Below, one piece after another: positions 16,336 through 26,581 of a stretch of DNA of 64,000 nt. This DNA is from Desulfobulbaceae bacterium (GTDB taxonomy: Bacteria > Desulfobacterota > Desulfobulbia > Desulfobulbales > SURF-16). The position numbers and the translations under genes are program-made. How positions within the stretch are numbered: position 1 is the stretch's first letter; each line of letters starts with the position of its first letter. The notes under the pieces were generated by a model. It searched no databases and was not told the DNA's origin. It was given only the letters and a program-made list of their open reading frames with translations. The DNA lies in the NCBI GenBank assembly GCA_020444175.1, contig JAHLLM010000011.1:62001-126000 (forward strand). The letters are read 5' to 3'.

Positions 16336-19290
16336 TCAGATATCGTAAAGATCTTTATCATACCCTGCCTCAACACCCTTCTCCAACAAAATACGCTCAT
16401 TGTGGCAGGGAAGAAAAACCTTCATGGTTGTTCCCTTGCCGGACATGCTGTCAAAGGTAAGCATGCCGCCATGATTTTTAACAATATTTTGCACAATAGC
16501 CAGCCCCAATCCGGTTCCCTCTGACACTCCTTTATTGCTGAAATAAGGGTCAAAAATTCGATCCCACAAATTGGGCTCAATGCCGCAGCCCGTGTCGCTC
16601 ACAGTCAAACAGAGATACGGACCTTTTTTCTTCTTTTCATTTATTTCAATATCACCTGCGGCAACTCTGGCCAAACCAACGAGCAACAGCCCTTCTTTTT
16701 CACCTATAGCCTGGGCTGCATTGGTAAAGAGATTTAAAATCATTTGCTGAATTGCGGACTCATCCCCCACCATAACATCCTTATCCGTCTCAATGAAAAC
16801 CCTTGTTTCAACGGTTGGAGGCAATGTGACACGCACCATATCCAGCGTTTCATTTATCAAAGGGATCAGTTTTATATCTTTTAACGTTCCCTCTTTTTGA
16901 CGACTGAAACTCAAAATTCTTTTTACGAGGTTCCTGGCTCTATATGCGGCCTTGTTGGCCTGAAGTATATGCTTGAAAGAATTATCATCCTGGGGCATAT
17001 CCAGTAAACTCATTTCCGTACAGCCGATAATTGCCCCCAGGATATTGTTAAAGTCATGGGCAATCCCCGAAGCAAGAGTGGCCAGCGCCTCCTTTTTCTG
17101 CATCTGCTGGATAGAGCGCTCCATTTCTTTGCGCTCTGTTATATCCCGGCTGTTAACAACCAAACCGGAAACCATGCGATTATCGTCATAAAAAGGATAA
17201 TAATGCACTTCTCTGCAGCTCCAGCCAATCCTCGGGAAAAAGAACCATTCTTCATAATGAATATCTTTGCCCTGCAGAGCCTGGTCAATTTTAGACTTTA
17301 CTGTTGTTTCAAATATATCCTCACCCAGCAGGGAAGCAACCGAATGGCCGACAATTTCTTCACGGGATTTTTGGGAATCTCGCAAATACGCATCGTTAAC
17401 GGCTTTATAGACATAGTCCCGATCAACAAATGACATATGATCCCTGGAAGCGGAAACAATGTTTTCATATTTTCTCAATTGACTCTCAACCATTTTTTGC
17501 CTGGTAATATCGCGCGAACTGATAACAATACCTCTAACCTCACCATCTTCCTGCACGTAGGGCGAATACACTTCATCCATATAGCGTAAACCGAGATCAG
17601 GATACTCATACCAGTATTGGCAACGGACGAGGGAACCGGCAAGCGCACTGTCTATATGTTTTTTGGCAGACTGGAAAAATACCTTATCTCCATAAATTTC
17701 AGCCATGCTTCTGCCGGCAACCTCCTCAAATTCCTTTTTGTGGGCACACAGATAGGCCTTATTAACGAGATCCAACACATAATTACTGCTGACAAAGGAG
17801 AGATGATCCTGACTGGCATCAACAATATGCTTAAATTTGTACAGCGACTTTTCCGCTTGCTGCTGCTCAGTTAAATCCTCCAAAATAAGAACAAAGCCTG
17901 TAGGTTTATTATTTTTGACCGGCAGCGGGAAAGCGGTTTTTTTTACTATGAGCTCACCTTCATTTTTCTTCTCACGGCTCCATCTAATGGTGTGGGAATT
18001 TCCAGTTTCCATGGCAAGCTTGCCGGGACAATCCGGACAGACACTGGTGCGCTGTCGCAATTCCTGGTAGCAAAATTTTCCCAGGAAATCATATTCATCT
18101 TTTCCACACATCCTGCCAATAGCTGAATTTACCTTGGAAATAATATAGTCAGCATTCACCAAAACGATTCCATGTGTGATATTTTCCAGCAGATCATGGG
18201 ATTTCTTTTCATTTTCCAGCAATGCATTTTCAACGTGCTCCCGCGCCAGATTTTCATCTCTCAACTTTGCAACAACTTTTTTCAAATGAAATTTTGATGA
18301 TTCAAGCCTGCCTATCAAACTCTCAAAAGAGAACCACAGGGTTAAGATGGTGAACGTCAGTAAAAACAATGAAAAGATAAGAAAATTCCGGATAAAAACA
18401 GCTTTCTCTTCAAGGATCTGGCTAATATCATGCAAAAGCAGAATACCGCCAATCTCATGCCCCATGAAATTTTTCAAATAATCATGGGAGTGGATAAGGT
18501 AAGAGATATCTTTCTTTGTTTGTATGATACTGCCACTCTCTGAAAAATTATAGCCAGCAGGCAGCAAATCGAAAATTTCTGAATCTTCTCCATGAACCAT
18601 ATAATCGCCGACTTGATGAAAATCATCGTGCGAAGAACTGTTTGCTTTGTCCCATCTTTCGGCATCAACATACAAGGCAACCTTGGCATTCGTCTGTCTT
18701 CGGATGGCCTCGAACTGATAATCGATGTTAATGCCGAACTCCAATGCGCCGACGTACGTCCCTGCATCATCAAAAACAGGTTGTACAATTCTGTAGAAAA
18801 TTCCTCTGCGACCAATTTCATAAGCCGACAACTGCACCTGACGCTGATGAACGGCCTGCACTATCGGCCGAACCTGCTTTAAGTCATCGCCATGGAAATC
18901 AGGCCAGTGTATTCGTAAAAATGTGGTTCCGTCAGGGAGATGAAAGTGCATAACATAAAATTCACTGTTTTCATGCTGCAGGGCCTGATATTTAGGCAGG
19001 GCGACCTGATAAAGCATATCGCGGTTACGTGCTGCAAAGGCCTTGACAATTTCATCATTGTTTTCAAGCATGTTGACTATTCTTTTTTTGAACGGACCAT
19101 ATGAATATTCTCCGATAGAGTTAATAATCAAATCCGCTGAATCGCATCTCTGTTCTAAGATTCGATCAATAGCTTCTCCATGAAGTCTGCGACCCTGAAT
19201 AAAGAATAAAACGCAAAGCAGAACAACAAAGAAAGAGACAAGAAAAATCGCCTTGTTCTTAACACTGATCGCTGTTTTATTTTGTTCCAT
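16336..19290 (-). CDS. Membrane sensor histidine kinase with periplasmic double-Cache-type domain and three PAS domains
   Basis: This 984-residue kinase has TM1 at about 13-31, a periplasmic sensor of roughly 270 residues, then TM2 near 305-325. The sensor (FYVMHFHLPDGTTFLRIH, followed by GALEFGINIDY) resembles dCache_3-type domains. Three PAS domains follow. The first contains CPDCPGK, a cysteine cluster that could bind a metal. The other two are near-duplicates (HIVDASQDHLSFV and NIVSASRDHMSFV). The kinase core has the H-box with His745 in GIAHDFNNILGA and an intact ATPase lid (DTGCGIEP, GTGLGLAIV). It is the presumed partner of the response regulator downstream. The ligand is unknown. Confidence 0.93.
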   Translation of the reverse strand: MEQNKTAISVKNKAIFLVSFFVVLLCVLFFIQGRRLHGEAIDRILEQRCDSADLIINSIGEYSYGPFKKRIVNMLENNDEIVKAFAARNRDMLYQVALPKYQALQHENSEFYVMHFHLPDGTTFLRIHWPDFHGDDLKQVRPIVQAVHQRQVQLSAYEIGRRGIFYRIVQPVFDDAGTYVGALEFGINIDYQFEAIRRQTNAKVALYVDAERWDKANSSSHDDFHQVGDYMVHGEDSEIFDLLPAGYNFSESGSIIQTKKDISYLIHSHDYLKNFMGHEIGGILLLHDISQILEEKAVFIRNFLIFSLFLLTFTILTLWFSFESLIGRLESSKFHLKKVVAKLRDENLAREHVENALLENEKKSHDLLENITHGIVLVNADYIISKVNSAIGRMCGKDEYDFLGKFCYQELRQRTSVCPDCPGKLAMETGNSHTIRWSREKKNEGELIVKKTAFPLPVKNNKPTGFVLILEDLTEQQQAEKSLYKFKHIVDASQDHLSFVSSNYVLDLVNKAYLCAHKKEFEEVAGRSMAEIYGDKVFFQSAKKHIDSALAGSLVRCQYWYEYPDLGLRYMDEVYSPYVQEDGEVRGIVISSRDITRQKMVESQLRKYENIVSASRDHMSFVDRDYVYKAVNDAYLRDSQKSREEIVGHSVASLLGEDIFETTVKSKIDQALQGKDIHYEEWFFFPRIGWSCREVHYYPFYDDNRMVSGLVVNSRDITERKEMERSIQQMQKKEALATLASGIAHDFNNILGAIIGCTEMSLLDMPQDDNSFKHILQANKAAYRARNLVKRILSFSRQKEGTLKDIKLIPLINETLDMVRVTLPPTVETRVFIETDKDVMVGDESAIQQMILNLFTNAAQAIGEKEGLLLVGLARVAAGDIEINEKKKKGPYLCLTVSDTGCGIEPNLWDRIFDPYFSNKGVSEGTGLGLAIVQNIVKNHGGMLTFDSMSGKGTTMKVFLPCHNERILLEKGVEAGYDKDLYDI

Positions 19291-20085
19291 ATGAATTCTT
19301 TGCCTGCACTACAGTTTGTGCCAGTTTACGACTCAGTGATATCGCACCGTTCAGTCGGCATGAACGAAATCTGCCATTTCTCAGCCCAGAACACGTTCTT
19401 TATCACTTCCGCATAGGTTTTCGACCAAAAATGGGTAACCAGCAAAAATCGTTCCGATAAAGATATCACCCCACCCGTTTCACCCATTGCCAAACAACTG
19501 CACTACACATGATCCCCTGTTACACCCATGGACAAAAAAACACAAATTACAAGATAGGCACACATGGTTCATTAAAAATATACATAGCCAACAAGAAACA
19601 ATTCGACATATTGGCATTGCCTGACAAACCCTCTTTTTATGGACTTTTTTTTTCTTTACACTTAAAAAACCTATCAAACAAAACTACCCAAACAAGCAAC
19701 ATGCGGCGAAATGAGTCTACACAAACAAGAATTTGTCTAGTTTTACAAGACACTGAAATTGTATAGAAGAACAGAAAAACAGTCAAATTATTAAATCAGC
19801 ATTCCACAATCCCTTATAAAATCAGACATTGTGCCCTGAGAATATACTTTTCCCAAATTATTTCCGCATCTTCCCAGCACCACCACAAAAAATCCATAAA
19901 GAAGTCAGGCTCACTGCAGGATCGCTTTTTTATACGTGGCCCGTTTTTTGCTTTTTTTAATATCAAAAAATCGACCTGATCACATTGAAAACTGAGAAAC
20001 GCCGTACACCTTCCCTCGATATACTCTTCCATGTGGTCGCGATGTTATTATCGGCAAGGGTATCCACATAATTCTTTGCCCTTTA
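19291..20085. other. Divergent intergenic region
   Basis: This stretch separates the two divergent sensor-kinase genes and must contain both promoters. It is AT-rich and no strong hexamer pair stood out. One weak small ORF (19814-20032, minus) is listed separately. Confidence 0.5.
19814..20032 (-). CDS. Doubtful small ORF (72 residues)
   Basis: The open frame starts MEEYIEGRCTAFLSF and is rich in Trp, Lys and Cys towards its end. No ribosome site precedes the ATG and no family is recognised. It could be a chance ORF in AT-rich DNA, and is listed only because nothing else occupies this stretch. Confidence 0.2.
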   Translation of the reverse strand: MEEYIEGRCTAFLSFQCDQVDFLILKKAKNGPRIKKRSCSEPDFFMDFLWWCWEDAEIIWEKYILRAQCLIL

Positions 20086-20116
20086 TCAACTTTGCACAGC
20101 GCCAGAGCAAAGTTGA
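20086..20116 (+). promoter_or_regulatory. Hairpin in the leader of the hybrid kinase gene
   Basis: TCAACTTTGC (20086-20095) pairs exactly with GCAAAGTTGA (20107-20116) across an 11-base loop. It ends 12 bases before the ATG of the hybrid kinase gene. Pairing can extend further (TTTA with TAAA) past a 3-base bulge. It has no T tract, so an operator or a translation-controlling leader is more likely than a terminator. Confidence 0.5.
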
Positions 20117-20128
20117 CGGATAAAATAC

Positions 20129-22873
20129 ATGAATCAAAATTCAACGATAAAACAAATGGTTAAAATAATACTTGAAAAAGAAGTCGTAAAAATCCTTCTC
20201 CCCTCAATGCTTGCTGTTCTTCTTTTTATTGTATCTCAATTTTGTCTTACAGTTCCGGATGTCAAAAACAACCTCTTAACAAAAAAGAAGGAAATGATCA
20301 GCGAAGTCACCCAGGTGGCGTTCAGCATTCTCAACTATTATCACGGGCTTGAGAAAGATAATATCCTGTCCCGCGAAGAAGCTCAAAAAAGAGCCATGCT
20401 GCAAATTAAAGCACTGAGGTACGGCAAAGAACAGAAGGATTATTTCTGGATTAATGACACAAATCCCAAAATGGTCATGCACCCTTATCGTCCGGAATTA
20501 GACGGTCAAGACATGTCAGAGTTCGCCGACCCCAGGGGCAAGCATCTTTTTGTTGAATTCGTCAAAACAGTGGAGGCAAGCGAAAGCGGCTACGTCGATT
20601 ACCTCTGGCAATGGAAAGACAATCCCTACCTCATTGTTCCCAAAAAGTCTTTTGTCAAATCTTTTGAGCCCTGGAACTGGATTATCGGCACTGGAGTGTA
20701 TCTGAAGGATGTTGATGAGGAGATAGGCATACTGATAAAAAAAATTGTTTCCTATTCAACGCTTATCCTCCTCCTGGTCACACTGATAAGTTTATATATC
20801 GTCCGACAGGGGATGCACGCAGCTGCTACGCGAAAAAATCATGAGGAACAGTTGCGAAGACATCGTGACCATCTCGAAGCACTGGTAAAAATACGAACAA
20901 AAGATCTGGAGTCAGCCAACGAAAATTTGTCTGAAGAGGTTAGAGTCCGAAAACAAATTGCAGAAGAGTTGCGATATCAGCATGCTTTTCTGCAGAATGT
21001 TATTGAATCAATCCCCTACCCCTTCTGCGTTATAAACATAAACGACTTTTCCATATCCATGACAAACGGGGCAAGCCGAAAACTTGCCAGATCTGATGCT
21101 CAATTCTGCTACACCATGTTGCATAACAGCGATGGACCCTGCCGGGGGACAAATCAGACCTGCCCTCTTCATCAGATAAAAAAACAGAAGAAATCCGTTG
21201 TTGTTGAGCATGTTCATTATACATCTGACAATGACCCGTTACGTTTTTTTGAACTGCACTGTCATCCAATTTTTGACCAATACGGCAATGTCGTGCAGAT
21301 GATAGAATCGGCAATTGATGTCACGGAGAGGCGCAGGGTTGAGAAGAATCTGCATCTTTCAGAAGAACGCTATCGGAAATTGATTGAAACGGCCATTGAT
21401 GCCATCTTTGTATCTGACATGGAAACCGAAAAAATTATACAGGTGAATAAGAGTGCAGAAAAGCTTCTTGGCATCCCGAGTGAGGAAATTATTGGCCAGA
21501 CTCAAAGTCAACTGCTCTATCCCCCGGATAAATCCTCTGAATTCAGCGAAAGTTTCAAAAAACACTGCCTTAATGGGCAGGGAATATTAAATGGCCTCTC
21601 TGTTCGGCACAGCGATGGTCACCACATACCTGTGGAGATTGGAGTGAGTACAGCCAAATGGGGTGAGCGGAAAGTGGTGCATGGCATTTTCAGGGATATC
21701 ACCGAACGCAAAAAACTGGAGAACAACCTCTGCCAGGCCCAGAAGCTTGAGGCCGTCGGCACACTGGCTGGAGGTATTGCCCATGACTTCAATAACATAC
21801 TTACAGCAATACTCGGTTTTTCTGAAATGACCCATATCGAGCTGCCGGATGGCAGTAAGGCCAAGAATCATTTGTACAAAGTAATACAGGCCAGCCGCAG
21901 GGCACGGGATCTTGTCAGCCAGATACTGACATTCAGCGCATTCCCCCATGGCCGGGAAGGCAAAAAAAGTATCCTTTTACAAAATTGCGTCCGTGATGCC
22001 TTAAAATTGTTACGCAGTACAATCCCGACAACAATAGAATTAAAACACAACCTTGATCCGGAATGCCCCCCGGTCATTGCTAATTTTACCCAGGTGCAGC
22101 AGGTTATTTTCAACCTCTGCACCAATGCCTACCACGCCATGCGTGACTCGGGCGGCGTCATGCAGATTGATGTTTATCTCCAAGAGGTGACTGAAGATCT
22201 GGCCGCACCCCTGAAAGTAGATTCCGGAAAGTATGCTGTTTTGTCGGTAAAAGATACCGGCGTTGGCATGGATAATGAGACCCTTTCGCGTATTTTTGAC
22301 CCCTATTTTACCACAAAAAAAATACATGAAGGGACAGGGCTCGGGCTCGCCAGTGTCCAAGGTGTCGTTAAATCCCACAATGGGGGCCTGCGAGTACAAA
22401 GCGAGGTTGGTCATGGCAGCTGTTTTGAAGTGTATTTTCCGCTTTCCGGCCATGCTCCGACTCAACCTTGTGAAGAAGATGATCTTGATCCGAGCGAGTT
22501 GCCCAGGATTTGTAAAACAGTGCTGTTTGTCGATGATGAACAAATGTTAGTCCAACTCGGAAAAATGTACCTTGAAAGGGTTGGTTGTTTTGTTACAGCC
22601 TGCGGCAACAGCCTGGAGGCCTTTGAAAAATTTAAAAACAATCCAGACTTCTATGACATTGTTGTCTCAGATCAAACCATGCCCGGCATGACAGGCCTGG
22701 ATCTTGCCAAGGAAATCAAGGAAATCCGCCCGGACATTCCCTTTATTATTGCTACGGGTTACAGCGACATGATCAATGAAAAAAATGCCAAGGCAAAAGG
22801 AGCTGACGAGTTTCTCATGAAGCCGTTAACCTTACGTAAGCTTCTTTGTACAATAGAAAAAGTTTTGCCGTAA
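20129..22873 (+). CDS. Hybrid sensor histidine kinase: sCache_2, PAS, PAS, HisKA, HATPase, receiver
   Basis: The 914-residue protein has TM1 at about 22-42 and a single Cache_2 domain (DYFWINDTNPKMVMHPYRPELDG to PWNWIIGTGVYL). TM2 lies near 210-230, followed by a coiled coil and two PAS domains. The kinase has His552 in GGIAHDFNNILTA and ATPase boxes DTGVGMDN and GTGLGLASV. A C-terminal receiver (about 795-914) has phosphoacceptor D848 in VVSDQTMPG. The first PAS contains the cysteine series in PCRGTNQTCPLH. The Cache domain is related in sequence to those in the chemoreceptor at 7410-10073, suggesting a similar class of small-molecule ligand. No partner regulator is adjacent. Confidence 0.93.
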   Translation: MNQNSTIKQMVKIILEKEVVKILLPSMLAVLLFIVSQFCLTVPDVKNNLLTKKKEMISEVTQVAFSILNYYHGLEKDNILSREEAQKRAMLQIKALRYGKEQKDYFWINDTNPKMVMHPYRPELDGQDMSEFADPRGKHLFVEFVKTVEASESGYVDYLWQWKDNPYLIVPKKSFVKSFEPWNWIIGTGVYLKDVDEEIGILIKKIVSYSTLILLLVTLISLYIVRQGMHAAATRKNHEEQLRRHRDHLEALVKIRTKDLESANENLSEEVRVRKQIAEELRYQHAFLQNVIESIPYPFCVININDFSISMTNGASRKLARSDAQFCYTMLHNSDGPCRGTNQTCPLHQIKKQKKSVVVEHVHYTSDNDPLRFFELHCHPIFDQYGNVVQMIESAIDVTERRRVEKNLHLSEERYRKLIETAIDAIFVSDMETEKIIQVNKSAEKLLGIPSEEIIGQTQSQLLYPPDKSSEFSESFKKHCLNGQGILNGLSVRHSDGHHIPVEIGVSTAKWGERKVVHGIFRDITERKKLENNLCQAQKLEAVGTLAGGIAHDFNNILTAILGFSEMTHIELPDGSKAKNHLYKVIQASRRARDLVSQILTFSAFPHGREGKKSILLQNCVRDALKLLRSTIPTTIELKHNLDPECPPVIANFTQVQQVIFNLCTNAYHAMRDSGGVMQIDVYLQEVTEDLAAPLKVDSGKYAVLSVKDTGVGMDNETLSRIFDPYFTTKKIHEGTGLGLASVQGVVKSHNGGLRVQSEVGHGSCFEVYFPLSGHAPTQPCEEDDLDPSELPRICKTVLFVDDEQMLVQLGKMYLERVGCFVTACGNSLEAFEKFKNNPDFYDIVVSDQTMPGMTGLDLAKEIKEIRPDIPFIIATGYSDMINEKNAKAKGADEFLMKPLTLRKLLCTIEKVLP

Positions 22874-23264
22874 CATACTCATTTTACATATTTTATTTTG
22901 ATCGCCATACACCCATGGACACTGAAGAAAGTTATTCGGATTTTCTCTGTTCATTCGGAGCTTCACAGGTTCGCTTACCTCAAGCAGGTGTGTGAATTTT
23001 TTTTCAAACAGACTCTCTGCTCAGTGAACAATATCAGGAATATACCATGAGAATATCACTTCAGAAAAAATTAACAGAATGAATAAGTGACTGAAATTTT
23101 ATGACAATGAACGCTTCCATCAGAAGAAAATGCGCATCGGCCAAACTTCAATTACAAGATTTGAGGATGGTAAAAAGCTCTACAGATTTGAACTTGCTTA
23201 TGTAACGGTGAAGACAGCTTTTACAACAATGTGAAAAAGCATCAATATTTACAAGGAGATACTT
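22874..23264. other. 391-bp intergenic region with a possible gene remnant
   Basis: No certain gene is present. A 34-codon frame at 23130-23234 (MRIGQTSITRFEDGKK...) stays open 13 codons further upstream and reads like protein, but has only a poor ribosome site. It may be a decayed gene end or a leader ORF. GGTTCGCTTACCT near 22970 resembles the GC-rich insert of MITE copies A and C. Confidence 0.35.
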
Positions 23265-24080
23265 ATGTGTAAAAAAATTATTCCCATTCTTACAATCCTA
23301 GCAGTATTCAGTTTGAATGCTTTGGTTCATGCCGAGGAATTGATCCGCTATAACGGATCGTCAACCATTATGAAGGCAATTATGTACGATGCCGCTGACT
23401 CTTTTAAGAAAAAAAAAGATGTAACATTTGACCTCAAAGGCAAAAGCACTGGCTATGGAATCCAAAAATTACTTGCCGGAGAATGCGAGATAGCAGGTGG
23501 AGGGCGTGCATTAAAAAGTGAGGAACTGGCAAAAGGGTTGGTTGAGACAAAGGCATTCCTCGATGCCTATGCCTTTATCGTCAATAAGTCCAATCCGTTC
23601 AACAAGGTAAGCTCAGAGCAACTGACAGCTATCATGAAAGGTGAAATAATTAACTGGGATGACCTTGGCGGTCCAGCAGGCAAAAAAATTATTATTTTAT
23701 CCCCGCCGGAAAAAGCGGCGCACTATAAAAATGCAAAAAAGCTCATAGGTTTTGATAAGCTCCCTGCAAATTCCATGATGGTTGATATGACCCCCAATAT
23801 CCTGAAAAAAGTTCAATCATTTCCTGTAGCGATTGGTTGGCTTTCTGCTGCTAATGTAATTGGCAATAAAAACGTCAAGATGTTGCAGATCATACATAAC
23901 GGCGAAGAGATTGCCATCAACCAGAGTAATCTGGCCTCGGGTAAATATCCTTATCAGCAAACAATGTATTTTTATACAATGGGAGAACCTGCAGGCAAGG
24001 TGAGAGATTTTATAAATTTCATGAAAGGCGCTGAAGGGCAAGCAATTATTACAAATGCCGGATTTTATCTACCTGAATAA
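23265..24080 (+). CDS. PstS-like periplasmic substrate-binding protein (orphan)
   Basis: This 271-residue protein has a signal peptide cleaved after VHA (about residue 23) and the PBP-like fold of phosphate ABC binding proteins. Ligand-loop motifs appear in order: RYNGSSTI (about 28-35), KSTGYGIQKLL, and GGGRALKSEE in place of the usual S-R. The late F..W..LGG segment (IINWDDLGG) is typical of PstS. An AAGGAG box 6 bases upstream marks the ATG. No permease or ATPase genes follow; a terminator comes immediately after. It may feed a transporter elsewhere or act as a ligand-presenting partner for the neighbouring sensors. Phosphate is the likeliest ligand, but another oxyanion cannot be excluded. 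Confidence 0.88.
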   Translation: MCKKIIPILTILAVFSLNALVHAEELIRYNGSSTIMKAIMYDAADSFKKKKDVTFDLKGKSTGYGIQKLLAGECEIAGGGRALKSEELAKGLVETKAFLDAYAFIVNKSNPFNKVSSEQLTAIMKGEIINWDDLGGPAGKKIIILSPPEKAAHYKNAKKLIGFDKLPANSMMVDMTPNILKKVQSFPVAIGWLSAANVIGNKNVKMLQIIHNGEEIAINQSNLASGKYPYQQTMYFYTMGEPAGKVRDFINFMKGAEGQAIITNAGFYLPE

Positions 24081-24100
24081 AATGTATTTGAGTGATTATG

Positions 24101-24127
24101 CAGCGCTTGAAGCGCACTGTTTTTTTT
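24101..24127 (+). terminator. Rho-independent terminator after the PstS-like gene
   Basis: A GC-rich stem (CAGCGC, loop TTGAA, GCGCACTG with a 2-base bulge) at 24101-24119 is followed by eight T residues at 24120-24127. It lies 20 bases after the stop codon. The rest of the gap to 24419 holds no supported gene; a 63-codon TTG frame at 24130 lacks a ribosome site. Confidence 0.8.
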
Positions 24128-24419
24128 AATTGGATCAAACACGAGCCAATTACCCGCTGTGCCCGGAAGTTATTGATGACAATTTTTTGTATGAGATTTT
24201 CATGAAACCGACTCATATTGTCTTAATTTTTATAGACGGAAAATTGCGCTCTGTTGCTATTGAGCCCTTTAAACTCTTGTGGAACTCTCAAAATGCTCTG
24301 AAGCTGAATCTGCCAGCGTAATATCAAAACGTACACGCCTTCCGACGGCAATCGGGTAGATTTCACCCTCTAGGGCATAAATGAGAGACCCTAAAAATCT
24401 TTAAATGGAGGGTAGATGT

Positions 24420-26252
24420 ATGGGCGGCAAAAAGACCAAGTTGAAAATGACCCTGAAATCGAAGATTTTTTATTTGATTATTCCACTGGTGTTATTGCCT
24501 GCTACGCTCGTAACGTATTCTTTTTATCGCAGCAGTGAAACTGACCTGAAAGTAAAAATACAGGAGTCACTTGCAACAACCAGGAAAGCATACAGCAACG
24601 CAATAGAATCGACCAAGATCAAGGGATTTAATTATGCCGCCTTTCTTGCTAATGATAATTCTATCAAAGAGGCAGCTTATTATGCTGCCATGACAGGAGA
24701 CAACCAGACTATTCTTGATATCTTATCAACATACTTCCAAGCACTTGATTTGAATAATATCGATTTTACAAACCCAAATGGTGTAGTACTGGCAAGAGGA
24801 CATGAACCGGAAAAATATGGGGACAGCAAAAAGGAATTTCCGTTTACCAAAAAGATGGTAACGGATCAGGTGAAAGCCTGGGATTATGAGCTTGTCAACC
24901 GTGGCATTATGCTCAAGTTTGGCAGCCCTGTTTTTGAAGAAAATGAATTCAAGGGATTTGTAGGTTACGGATATTATATAGATAATAATTTTCTAAAATC
25001 TATAGGTGATTTTGCCAATGCGGACCTTGTATTAATCCTTAAGGAAAAAAAGAGTCTTGTCGCCTCTACCACCAAAAAAATTGGTCTGCAGGATTTTAAT
25101 GGAGATTTTCTGGAGAAAAGCTTTTCCGGCAAAGAATGTATAGAATTGCAAAAAAAGATTGCAGGGCAGATTTATGCAGTTTTGTATTTACCGATCCTTG
25201 ATGGCAATAAGCAGTTTTTTGGTTCAATGGGGATTTTTAAAGATATCACCAAGGAGGTAGAAAAACAAAAACGCAATTTGATTTTTTCTGCTTCCTTGAT
25301 CTTTTCAGCGGTTCTTTTTGCGTTAATTATTGCCATGTATGTCATTCGTTCAATAATTACCCCCTTCAACCTCTCAATTAAGCACATAAATGATTCTGCA
25401 GTGAATGTCTCCCTGGCATCACAACAAATTGCAAGTGGCGGCCAGGAACTAGCCGAAGGTTCTTCTGAACAAGCAGCAGCCTTAGAGGAAACGGCAGCAG
25501 CGATGGAAGAAATGGCTTCAATGTCGAGGCGAAATGCAGATAATTCATCAAGTGCAGAAAAGCTTATTCAGGAAACATATTCGGTTGTCATCGCGGCCAA
25601 TGAATCCATGACTGGTTTGACCTCGTCCATGGAAGACATATCAAAATCCGGCGAAGAAGCTTCAAAAATTGTCAAAACTATTGATGAAATTGCCTTTCAA
25701 ACAAACCTTCTGGCACTCAATGCCGCTGTTGAAGCTGCTCGTGCCGGAGATGCGGGAGCAGGTTTTGCTGTGGTGGCTGACGAAGTCCGTAATCTCGCTA
25801 TGCGAACGGCAGAGGCTGCTAAAAACACAGCCGATTTGATTGACGGTATAGTAAGTAAGATTGATACCGGCTCAATATTAGTCGGTAAAACGAATGATAA
25901 TTTCATACAAGTATCTGGTTGCACACAGGATATTGTTGGTTTGATTGAAGAAATTTCTACGGCTTCCAAGTCCCAGGCTGATGGCATTGCTCAGGTAAAT
26001 AAAGCTTTATCCGAGATGGACGTTGTAGTGCAGCGTATTGCAGCAAACGCTGAAGAGTTTTCCGGTGCTTCAGAGGAAATGAACCTTCAGGTTGAACAAA
26101 TGGAAAAAGCAATCTCTGAAATGAAAATGCTGCTGATTGGTGATCAGCATGATCGTGTTGAAAAAGTTGTCAGTTATACAGAAAAGACTGCTCACCAAAC
26201 TGAAAGTGGCAATTCTTTTGCCCTGCCGGAAAAATCCCATACTCATGATTGA
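24420..26252 (+). CDS. Methyl-accepting chemotaxis protein with a large periplasmic sensor
   Basis: The start is placed at ATG 24420 (MGGKKTKLK) because GGAGGG at 24407-24412 is a well-placed ribosome site for it and would lie inside the frame of the alternative ATG at 24405. The 610-residue protein has TM1 at about 15-35, a periplasmic sensor of about 240 residues and TM2 near 280-303. The sensor ([22 protein letters not shown]) is of double-Cache type. HAMP-linked helices and the MCP core ([40 protein letters not shown]) follow. The C-terminal tail lacks the NWETF-like pentapeptide that tethers CheR in some receptors. It follows the PstS-like gene and may read a ligand bound by it. Confidence 0.93.
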   Translation: MGGKKTKLKMTLKSKIFYLIIPLVLLPATLVTYSFYRSSETDLKVKIQESLATTRKAYSNAIESTKIKGFNYAAFLANDNSIKEAAYYAAMTGDNQTILDILSTYFQALDLNNIDFTNPNGVVLARGHEPEKYGDSKKEFPFTKKMVTDQVKAWDYELVNRGIMLKFGSPVFEENEFKGFVGYGYYIDNNFLKSIGDFANADLVLILKEKKSLVASTTKKIGLQDFNGDFLEKSFSGKECIELQKKIAGQIYAVLYLPILDGNKQFFGSMGIFKDITKEVEKQKRNLIFSASLIFSAVLFALIIAMYVIRSIITPFNLSIKHINDSAVNVSLASQQIASGGQELAEGSSEQAAALEETAAAMEEMASMSRRNADNSSSAEKLIQETYSVVIAANESMTGLTSSMEDISKSGEEASKIVKTIDEIAFQTNLLALNAAVEAARAGDAGAGFAVVADEVRNLAMRTAEAAKNTADLIDGIVSKIDTGSILVGKTNDNFIQVSGCTQDIVGLIEEISTASKSQADGIAQVNKALSEMDVVVQRIAANAEEFSGASEEMNLQVEQMEKAISEMKMLLIGDQHDRVEKVVSYTEKTAHQTESGNSFALPEKSHTHD

Positions 26253-26581
26253 TGATTTACAACATAAAAAATGAGAAGTTCAGATTTTAAATGATTTTGC
26301 ACGTTTTAAGATATAAGTTGCGGGTTGACAAGGCTAATGGATATTCCCATCGGTTGCTCATCATTATTGAGACGAATGGAGTAATTATCTAATTCATTTC
26401 AACAAGTTCACGCATTAGTTAGAGCTCTTTCTTTTCTAAGTTTTTCTTGACTGAAATGAACTTTTCATGCGAGCATAATTATGATGGCCGCATGAAGGGG
26501 ATATGGCCTCTCCTGCTATATCATCAAGTTGTTTGATATAGTTGCAACACAACAAACCCCATAAAATTTACTCTTTCTCTA
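26253..26581. other. 329-bp intergenic region with an inverted repeat
   Basis: No gene was seen. TTCATGCG (26464-26471) pairs exactly with CGCATGAA (26489-26496), enclosing the palindrome CATAATTATG. It lies about 85 bases before the next gene and could be an operator or a leader hairpin. Confidence 0.45.

Noticed and set aside
24130-24321. 63-codon plus-strand frame starting with TTG
   Set aside because: No ribosome site, begins right after a strong terminator, and resembles no protein family.
24340-24419. Cyclic di-GMP (GEMM) riboswitch before the third chemoreceptor
   Set aside because: Some short GC-rich words are reminiscent, but the conserved core and paired stems are missing.
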